The notes under the pieces are model-generated. The model worked only from the letters and a program-made list of their open reading frames with translations, was not told where the DNA came from and ran no database searches. Positions 40,430 to 46,083 of a stretch of DNA of 46,083 nucleotides are shown piece after piece (the first letter of the stretch is position 1; each line of letters opens with the position of its first letter). The DNA comes from Thermoplasmatales archaeon (GTDB lineage: Archaea; Thermoplasmatota; Thermoplasmata; Methanomassiliicoccales; Methanomethylophilaceae), in NCBI GenBank assembly GCA_012522645.1, contig JAAYKC010000076.1, positions 1 to 46,083 of the forward strand, read 5' to 3'. The translations under genes and the position numbers were made by a program.

Positions 40430-41995
40430 ATGTCCAAAAAAATGACCCGATGGAAAGAAAAGTTGAGTGCCAGCCCCTATAATGACAGGGTGCTGCCGCT
40501 ACTTTCCCACAAAGTTGAGATTTTGGACACTACGCTGAGGGACGGAGAGCAGGCCCCCGGCATAGCCCTGTCCATGTCCGACAAGATCGCCATAGCGAGA
40601 GCCCTTGACGACCTCGGCGTGGACGAGATAGAGGCAGGCTTCTCGGCCTCGGGCAGGGATGAGAAGGAGACCCTGAAGAACATAGCCGGTCTCGGCCTCT
40701 CTGCGCGAGTATGCTCTCTCGCCAGGTCCACCGTATCAGATATAGATGCGGTGATAGACACAGGGCTGGATTACGTCCACACTTTCATAGCGACCTCCGA
40801 CATACATCTGGAGAGGAAGCTCAAGATGACGAAGGAGCAGGTCCTGGAAAGGGCCGTCTCCGCAGTGCAGTATGCCAAGGACCACGGCCTGAAGGTGCAG
40901 TTCTCATGCGAGGATGCGACCAGGAGCGACCTGGACTTCCTGAAGAAGGTATACGGCAGCGTGGTCGAGGCCGGTGCCGACGTGATCGATATACCGGATA
41001 CGGTGGGAGTGATGTCCCCCCGTTCCATGGATTTCCTGGTATCCGAGATCGCCAAAACGGTCAGGGTGCCGATAGCGGTGCACTGCCACAATGATATGGG
41101 GCTCGCCACTGCGAACTCCATAGCCGCGGTCGAGGCCGGAGCATCCCAGGTCCACGTATGCGTGAACGGCCTCGGGGAGAGAGCGGGCAATGCGCCGCTG
41201 GAGGAGGTGGCCGTGCTGCTCTTCATAAACTACGGGATCAGCACCGTGGACCTGTCCAAGATAGGTCAGGTGTCCAAGACGATATCCAGATACACAGGCT
41301 ATCCCATAGAGTACACGAAGCCGATCATAGGCAAGAATGCCTTCGCCCATGAATCCGGCATCCATGTGCACGGCATGCTGGCGGACTCCTCGACGTATGA
41401 GGCGTTCCCGCCGGAGCTGGTGGGGATGGACCGGAACCTTTCCCTGGGCAAGCATTCCGGGGCGCATTCCGTGAAGGAGAGGCTGGACCGCATGAAGGTC
41501 GACTTCCCCGATGAGAAGATGCCCGAGCTGATGGAGGCCATGAAGGCCATAGCGGTGGGCGGTAAGAAGATAGACGATATCGAGCTTGCCGTGATAGCTG
41601 ACAACGTCCTCTGGAAGGACCGCATCCAGCAATCCGTGGTGCTGAAGGAGTTCGTGGTCCTGACAGGAAAGAATGTCACGCCGACGGCCACGGTCACGAT
41701 AGAGGTGGACGGCAAGAGCAACACGGTGTCCCAGGTCGGCCTGGGTCCCGTGGATGCGGCCATGCATGCGATCAGAGAGGCCGTGAACGGGAACGTCTCC
41801 CTTGAGGAGCTGCGCCTGGACGCGATAACCGGAGGAAGCGACTCCATCTGCGAGGTGTCCGTCCTGGTGAAGGACACCAAGGGCGACGGGAAAGCATCCG
41901 CAGGGAAGGCCTTCGGCCTTGACATCGTCAACACATCCGTTGATGCGATCATGGAGGCCATAAACAGAGACCATTCCAGGAGGAAATCACAGTGA
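40430..41995 (+). CDS. leuA: 2-Isopropylmalate / (R)-citramalate synthase family enzyme
   Basis: 521 residues. The catalytic TIM barrel begins L-D-T-T-L-R-D-G-E-Q-A-P-G, with H-C-H-N-D-M-G-L-A metal ligands, and continues to G-K-H-S-G. A C-terminal regulatory domain (about 400-510) of the LeuA type follows, so end-product control is likely. Homocitrate synthases of coenzyme B synthesis lack this domain and are about 400 residues, so AksA is less likely. LeuA (leucine) and CimA (isoleucine) cannot be separated by eye. TATA GTTTTTAAC at 40386-40394. Confidence 0.88.
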   Translation: MSKKMTRWKEKLSASPYNDRVLPLLSHKVEILDTTLRDGEQAPGIALSMSDKIAIARALDDLGVDEIEAGFSASGRDEKETLKNIAGLGLSARVCSLARSTVSDIDAVIDTGLDYVHTFIATSDIHLERKLKMTKEQVLERAVSAVQYAKDHGLKVQFSCEDATRSDLDFLKKVYGSVVEAGADVIDIPDTVGVMSPRSMDFLVSEIAKTVRVPIAVHCHNDMGLATANSIAAVEAGASQVHVCVNGLGERAGNAPLEEVAVLLFINYGISTVDLSKIGQVSKTISRYTGYPIEYTKPIIGKNAFAHESGIHVHGMLADSSTYEAFPPELVGMDRNLSLGKHSGAHSVKERLDRMKVDFPDEKMPELMEAMKAIAVGGKKIDDIELAVIADNVLWKDRIQQSVVLKEFVVLTGKNVTPTATVTIEVDGKSNTVSQVGLGPVDAAMHAIREAVNGNVSLEELRLDAITGGSDSICEVSVLVKDTKGDGKASAGKAFGLDIVNTSVDAIMEAINRDHSRRKSQ

Positions 41996-43245
41996 AAGGC
42001 AAGACCGTAGCGGAGAAGATACTATCCGCCAAATCAGGCCGGGATGCCCGGGCCGGAGACATAGTGGAGGCAGATGTGGATTATGTGATGGTCAACGATG
42101 TCACAGGGCCCATAGCCTTCAGAAGATTCGAGAGCCTGGGTCTTCCGCCCAAGAGGGAGAAGATAGTGCTCATACCCGACCACTACGTCCCCAACAAGGA
42201 CATAGCCTCGGCAGAACAGGCCAAGGAGATGAGGGAGTTCGCAGGCAGGCACGGGATAGGGAACTACTTCGAGGTGGGGAGATCCGGGGTCTGTCATCAG
42301 ATCATGATCGATGAGGGCTTCGCAGCCCCGGGGAGACTGATCGTCGGAGCGGACTCCCATACCTGCACATACGGCGGTCTGGGTGCCTTCTCCACAGGGA
42401 TCGGGTCGACAGAGGCGGCAGCGGTCTTCGCAACGGGCAGACTGTGGTTCAAGGTCCCGGAGTCTGTGAAGATCGAGCTGACGGGGAAATTCCGCAAGAA
42501 CGTGGGCGGGAAGGACCTGGTCATCAAGATCATCTCGGACATGGGAGTCGACGGGGCGATATACCAGGCATGGGAGTTCGGAGGGCCCGCCGCCGGTGAT
42601 GTGCCGGTGTCCGACAGGCTCACCATATGCAACATGGCCATCGAAGCGGGGGCCAAGGCAGGAATATTCCCATGCGATGCCAAGACCGAGGAGTATATCA
42701 GGGACATCGTCAAAGGTGATTACGAAGCGGTCGTTCCCGACAAGGACGCCGTCTACGCCAAGGTCCTGAAATACGACCTCTCGGAGCTGGAGCCGATGGT
42801 TGCATGCCCCCATCTGCCGGAGAACGGACGTCCGGTCAGAGAGGTGGACGTCGTCATAGATCAGGCATACCTCGGATCCTGCACGAACGGCAGGATAGAG
42901 GACATGAGGATCGCAGCGGGGATAATCAAGGGAAGGAAGGTGGCGCCCGGCGTGAGGATGATCGTGGTGCCCGCAAGCCCTTCCGTGCAGAGAGCGATGA
43001 TCGAAGAAGGGCTGATGACCATATTCATGGACGCCGGCGCCTTCGTATCCGGGCCGACCTGCGGCGCATGCCTGGGCGGCTACATGGGAATACTCGCGGA
43101 GGGTGAGAGGGCTGTTTCCTCTACGAACAGGAACTTCATCGGCAGGATGGGGCACAAGGGCTCCGAGGTGTATCTTGCCGGGCCTGAAGTAGTGGCGGCC
43201 TCCGCAGTGCTCGGCCGCATAGCAGTACCGGAGGACCTGTCATGA
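41992..43245 (+). CDS. leuC: 3-Isopropylmalate dehydratase large subunit
   Basis: 417 residues of the aconitase family, archaeal LeuC/HacA type. The cluster cysteines are in G-S-C-T-N-G-R and G-P-T-C-G-A-C-L-G-G, with G-A-D-S-H-T-C-T-Y-G in the substrate region. It starts at GTG 41992, overlapping the leuA stop, with a strong AGGAGG 8 nt upstream. With LeuD it isomerises isopropylmalate or the citramalate-derived analogue. Confidence 0.92.
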   Translation: MKGKTVAEKILSAKSGRDARAGDIVEADVDYVMVNDVTGPIAFRRFESLGLPPKREKIVLIPDHYVPNKDIASAEQAKEMREFAGRHGIGNYFEVGRSGVCHQIMIDEGFAAPGRLIVGADSHTCTYGGLGAFSTGIGSTEAAAVFATGRLWFKVPESVKIELTGKFRKNVGGKDLVIKIISDMGVDGAIYQAWEFGGPAAGDVPVSDRLTICNMAIEAGAKAGIFPCDAKTEEYIRDIVKGDYEAVVPDKDAVYAKVLKYDLSELEPMVACPHLPENGRPVREVDVVIDQAYLGSCTNGRIEDMRIAAGIIKGRKVAPGVRMIVVPASPSVQRAMIEEGLMTIFMDAGAFVSGPTCGACLGGYMGILAEGERAVSSTNRNFIGRMGHKGSEVYLAGPEVVAASAVLGRIAVPEDLS

Positions 43246-43724
43246 CGATCTACAGAGGGAGAGTATGGAGATTCGACGATCATGTCGATACGGATCAGAT
43301 AATCCCGGCCGAGCGCCTGGTGTCAGAGATGCTGAACTGCCTCGGGGATTTCGCGTTCGAGAAGGTCAGACCGGGGATCTCGGAGAAGATGAAGGACGGC
43401 GACATAATAGTCGCAGGCAAGAACTTCGGATGCGGATCATCCAGAGAGCATGCGCCGCTGGCGCTGATGGATGCAGGCATCTCGTGCGTTGTGGCCGAAT
43501 CCTTCTCCAGGATATTCTTCAGGAACTCGATAAATACGGGCCTGGCACTTGTTGAATGCAAGGTCGATATCAAAGAAGGGTCCGAAGCGGAGGTGGACAC
43601 CTCCGAAGGTACCATACGGGACATGAGCAACGGTAAGGTGTACAATTTCAAGAAGCATCCCGACTTCATACAGAATCTCATAGAATCCGGCGGTCTGATC
43701 GAGACCATAAGGAGAAAGAAATGA
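43242..43724 (+). CDS. leuD: 3-Isopropylmalate dehydratase small subunit
   Basis: 160 residues: the swivel domain with D-T-D-Q-I-I-P-A-E-R-L-V-S and G-K-N-F-G-C-G-S-S-R-E-H-A-P. The specificity loop after the IIPA segment is R-L-V-S; homoaconitase small subunits usually have an arginine where this has valine, so an isopropylmalate/citraconate role is favoured over coenzyme B synthesis. The ATG overlaps leuC by four bases. Confidence 0.92.
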   Translation: MTIYRGRVWRFDDHVDTDQIIPAERLVSEMLNCLGDFAFEKVRPGISEKMKDGDIIVAGKNFGCGSSREHAPLALMDAGISCVVAESFSRIFFRNSINTGLALVECKVDIKEGSEAEVDTSEGTIRDMSNGKVYNFKKHPDFIQNLIESGGLIETIRRKK

Positions 43725-44830
43725 AGCATCTGGCACTCATCCCGGGCGACGGGATAGGGAAGGATGTGACGGATGCAGGCATGCAGGTTCTGGATGCAGT
43801 GTCCGAGATATCCGGTTTCAGCTATGATGCGGAGCTCTTCGACATCGGTTCGGAGAGATATCTTGCTTCGGGTACACTTCTGGAAGATGGCGAGATAGAG
43901 GAGCTCAGATCCAAGGATGCGATATACTTCGGTGCGATCGGGGACCCCAGGGTCAGACCGGGGGTGCTGGAGCAGGGCGTGCTCCTGAGGCTCAGGTCAG
44001 CTTTGGACCAATACATAAACTTCAGACCGGTGACATCCGTTCACCCGTACGTACCGCTGAAGAGGGAGACCGATTTCGATATACACTTCCTCAGGGAGAA
44101 CACAGAGGATTTCTACATGGGGATGGGAGGCAGGATCCAGTCCGGAGGCAATCTGAAGCTCTCGGCGGCCCGGAGGCTGTACGATCTGAGGATATCCCTG
44201 GATCTCGATGCGGATGCGGAGGAGGATTTCGCAGTGGAGGTGGGCCTCCTGTCCAGGAAAGGTGTCGAGAGATTCGCGGATTACTCCTTCAGGCACGCCG
44301 AGTCCCTGGGACAGGACAAAGTAACTCTCGTGGACAAGGCCAATGTCTGCACGGGGATATACGGATTCCAGAGGGAGATCTTCGAACAGAAGGCCTCCGA
44401 GCACGGGATGGGACTTGACTTCATGTTCGTGGATGCCATGGCGATGGCGATGATAACCCGTCCGGAGAGATACGGCACAGTGGCGGTCCCGAATCTGTTC
44501 GGGGACATACTGACCGATCTGGGAGCTCAGCTGCAGGGCGGCCTCGGCCTCGGTGCCAGCGGGAACATAAACCCGGAGGGCGTGAGCATGTTCGAGCCCA
44601 TACACGGTTCGGCCCCGGATATCGCAGGGAAGGGCATAGCCAATCCGATCGCAGCCGTGATGGCCCTGAAGATGATGCTCGATGTCCTGGGTCACAGGGA
44701 GGAAGGGGAGATGGTCAGGAAGGCCGTGTCCGGATGCCTGGCTGAAGGCAAGGTCACACCGGACCTGGGCGGGAAGCTCAACACCTGGCAGGTGGCGGAA
44801 GATATATCCGCACGTATCCTGAAGGGATGA
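43721..44830 (+). CDS. leuB: 3-Isopropylmalate dehydrogenase (isocitrate dehydrogenase family)
   Basis: 369 residues. [10 protein letters not shown] at the start, the substrate loop with R-E-N-T-E-D-F-Y, the catalytic D-K-A-N-V and the NAD region [15 protein letters not shown]. It oxidatively decarboxylates 3-isopropylmalate, or 3-methylmalate in the citramalate route. ATG overlaps the leuD stop by four bases. Confidence 0.92.
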   Translation: MKHLALIPGDGIGKDVTDAGMQVLDAVSEISGFSYDAELFDIGSERYLASGTLLEDGEIEELRSKDAIYFGAIGDPRVRPGVLEQGVLLRLRSALDQYINFRPVTSVHPYVPLKRETDFDIHFLRENTEDFYMGMGGRIQSGGNLKLSAARRLYDLRISLDLDADAEEDFAVEVGLLSRKGVERFADYSFRHAESLGQDKVTLVDKANVCTGIYGFQREIFEQKASEHGMGLDFMFVDAMAMAMITRPERYGTVAVPNLFGDILTDLGAQLQGGLGLGASGNINPEGVSMFEPIHGSAPDIAGKGIANPIAAVMALKMMLDVLGHREEGEMVRKAVSGCLAEGKVTPDLGGKLNTWQVAEDISARILKG

Positions 44831-45087
44831 GGATGAGGCTGGAGATAAGAGCGGAGTACGGGGACGAGGGGACGGCCGGAGCTGTCTTCGCCGCCCTGAT
44901 GCCTGACAATAAAGGCTATGTGGAATCGGAGATGAAAGGCAGGCAGCTGCTCTTCATCATCGAATCCTCTGATGCCGGCTCTATGAAGAACTCGGCCGAT
45001 GATCTCATGGCGTGCCTCAAGGCCGCCGAGAATTCCGTAGGCCTAATCCCCGGTGCCGCTGCGGACCTTGACTGCGACGCCCTTTGA
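44827..45087 (+). CDS. pcc1: KEOPS complex subunit Pcc1
   Basis: 86 residues of the CTAG/Pcc1 family. The pattern V-F-A-A-L-M-P-D-N, then Y-V-E-S, a strand L-L-F-I-I-E-S-S and the helical end D-D-L-M-A-C-L-K-A-A-E-N-S-V matches archaeal Pcc1, the dimerising subunit of the complex that makes t6A37 in tRNA. It overlaps the leuB stop by ATGA; an ATG at 44833 is an alternative start. Its 3' end overlaps the convergent tgtA by 45 bases. Confidence 0.8.
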   Translation: MRMRLEIRAEYGDEGTAGAVFAALMPDNKGYVESEMKGRQLLFIIESSDAGSMKNSADDLMACLKAAENSVGLIPGAAADLDCDAL

Positions 45088-46083
45088 CATACTGGATATC
45101 TCATCTGCGGTCAGGAGCGCACGGCCGGTGGCCACGAAGCTGTCCTCCGAATCGGTGACGATCACCTCTTCCATGGGCCTTATCTCAGGGTCCGCCGACA
45201 GGACGAATCTGCAGAATGCGTTCCTTCCCTGTGACACGAAGGGAACGGAGTCGTCGTTCACAACCACTCTCATATGAGGTGCGGGAACGGCAGAGAGTAT
45301 GCGTCTGGCACCCTCTTCTCTGAGAGTGAACAGCCCGTCCCCTGCCCGCATGGAGAGCACATGCTCCCCGTCGGATATCACATTGCGGATCTTCCCGGTC
45401 TTGCGGCTCGTCACCAGTTCGATGTCCCCTCTGATCAGGGCATCTGCGGCAGCAATCCCGAACTGATATCTGGCGACTGCCCTGGCTCTTTCCACGTCGA
45501 CGTCATATCCCTCTCCCGTGACATCCGTATCCACGGGCCAGAGGGCGATCTCCTCGAATCCTGCATTATCCATGAAACAGGACAGCAGCTCGTCCTCTTC
45601 CTCTCCTATGTCATATTCCCTCTGCATAGGGAACACTGACTGTGCCAGAGGATAGATCTCATCGAGCTCTGCCGGCACCGGGCCGAAGGGAGATATGACG
45701 ACGGGTGTGAAACCCGCATCCCTGCAGGCCCCGAACTCCTCTGCATAGCATCTGCTGTACGGCTTCCCGCTCTCCAGGAAGAGAGCGGCCTTCTTCGTCG
45801 GCGGCACATACCGTGAGACGATCCTCTTGGAATATCTGAGGAATGACGGCCTGCCCCTTGTCTCCACGCCCGAATAGAACATGGCACCGTCCCTGCTGAC
45901 GGGTTCGGTCCTCTCCAGGAACTCTGAGTGATCGTAAAGTCTTCTGAGCCCTTCAAGCAGAGCAGGATGGGATCTGCACCTGTTCTCGGCCAGCTCCCAG
46001 AGCCTGCCCTCGGAGAGATACCTCTTGACGGTGTTCATCTCATTTCTTATCTGGTACAGGTTGTGACGTGCTATCGTCTTCTC
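45043..46083 (-). CDS. tgtA: Archaeal tRNA-guanine(15) transglycosylase, C-terminal part (5' end outside window)
   Basis: The frame is open from the window edge, so the ATG at 46038 is internal: upstream codons read H-N-L-Y-Q-I-R-N-E, the conserved end of the TGT catalytic domain. Within the window come G-R-L-W-E-L-A-E-N-R, the post-catalytic region with P-F-G-P-V-P-A-E-L-D-E-I-Y-P-L, a middle domain, and a C-terminal PUA domain (about the last 80 residues) that binds the tRNA. The enzyme inserts the preQ0 base at G15 toward archaeosine. A KPYS motif is also present, so a related archaeosine synthase is the alternative. Confidence 0.82.
   Translation of the reverse strand, partial: EKTIARHNLYQIRNEMNTVKRYLSEGRLWELAENRCRSHPALLEGLRRLYDHSEFLERTEPVSRDGAMFYSGVETRGRPSFLRYSKRIVSRYVPPTKKAALFLESGKPYSRCYAEEFGACRDAGFTPVVISPFGPVPAELDEIYPLAQSVFPMQREYDIGEEEDELLSCFMDNAGFEEIALWPVDTDVTGEGYDVDVERARAVARYQFGIAAADALIRGDIELVTSRKTGKIRNVISDGEHVLSMRAGDGLFTLREEGARRILSAVPAPHMRVVVNDDSVPFVSQGRNAFCRFVLSADPEIRPMEEVIVTDSEDSFVATGRALLTADEISSMSKGVAVKVRSGTGD

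Overview
The window looks like a chromosomal segment of a methanogen-type archaeon of the Thermoplasmatota, most likely a host-associated Methanomassiliicoccales member. This is inferred from gene content, since no 16S rRNA or mcr gene is present. Archaeal markers are a eukaryote-type IleS, FEN1 with a C-terminal PIP box, archaeal-type SAM synthetase, L40e, archaeal NadM, sn-glycerol-1-phosphate dehydrogenase, phosphomevalonate dehydratase (aconitase X), the archaeosine enzyme TgtA, KEOPS Pcc1, UPF0179 and DUF835. Host association is suggested by a BspA-like leucine-rich-repeat surface protein. Many genes have a TATA-like box 25-30 nt upstream of the start codon and no leader, so leaderless transcription is common. 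TGA is the dominant stop.

Layout. 1-2535: BspA-like repeat gene (minus strand) interrupted by an in-frame TGA, then a decayed tandem copy reduced to signal peptide plus a probable C-terminal anchor, then intergenic DNA. 2536-9791: small membrane protein, phosphomevalonate dehydratase large subunit, its small subunit fused to a Nudix domain, ileS, FEN1, a small membrane protein and rpe. 9956-15381: RNase Z, an HTH-CBS regulator divergent from SAM synthetase, a DUF4443 protein, a TIM-barrel protein, a second two-helix small membrane protein and a C_GCAxxG_C_C redox protein. 15559-20841: L40e (too short for routine ORF calling), a receiver-DUF835 protein, enolase, nicotinate phosphoribosyltransferase, a candidate small RNA, a zinc-ribbon protein, and a short G3E GTPase with a coupled partner. 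20833-30220: topoisomerase I, a DUF2284 protein with a NikR homologue lacking all nickel ligands, an AsnB-like/FolC/Nth operon, HypA-HypD, and AlkD. 30271-39816: DUF1848, a BASS-type transporter, a MenA-like/MenG-like pair, Ogt, a NadM-PncC-E1 operon, PurC, UPF0179, EgsA and an iron-sulfur flavoprotein. 39943-46083: desulfoferrodoxin, a tightly overlapping leuA/cimA-leuC-leuD-leuB-pcc1 operon, and the 3' part of tgtA.

Functional themes. Three NAD salvage enzymes (PncB, NadM, PncC) are present. Several DNA repair genes lie scattered (FEN1, Nth, AlkD, Ogt). Oxygen defence and redox proteins (desulfoferrodoxin, iron-sulfur flavoprotein, C_GCAxxG_C_C) fit a strict anaerobe. Hydrogenase maturation (HypA, HypD) fits a hydrogen-dependent methanogen. 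Lipid and isoprenoid functions are EgsA, phosphomevalonate dehydratase and two prenyl-quinone-like enzymes. The genome is very compact: ten of eleven convergent gene pairs overlap or abut at their 3' ends, and two divergent leaderless pairs appear to share a single TATA box.
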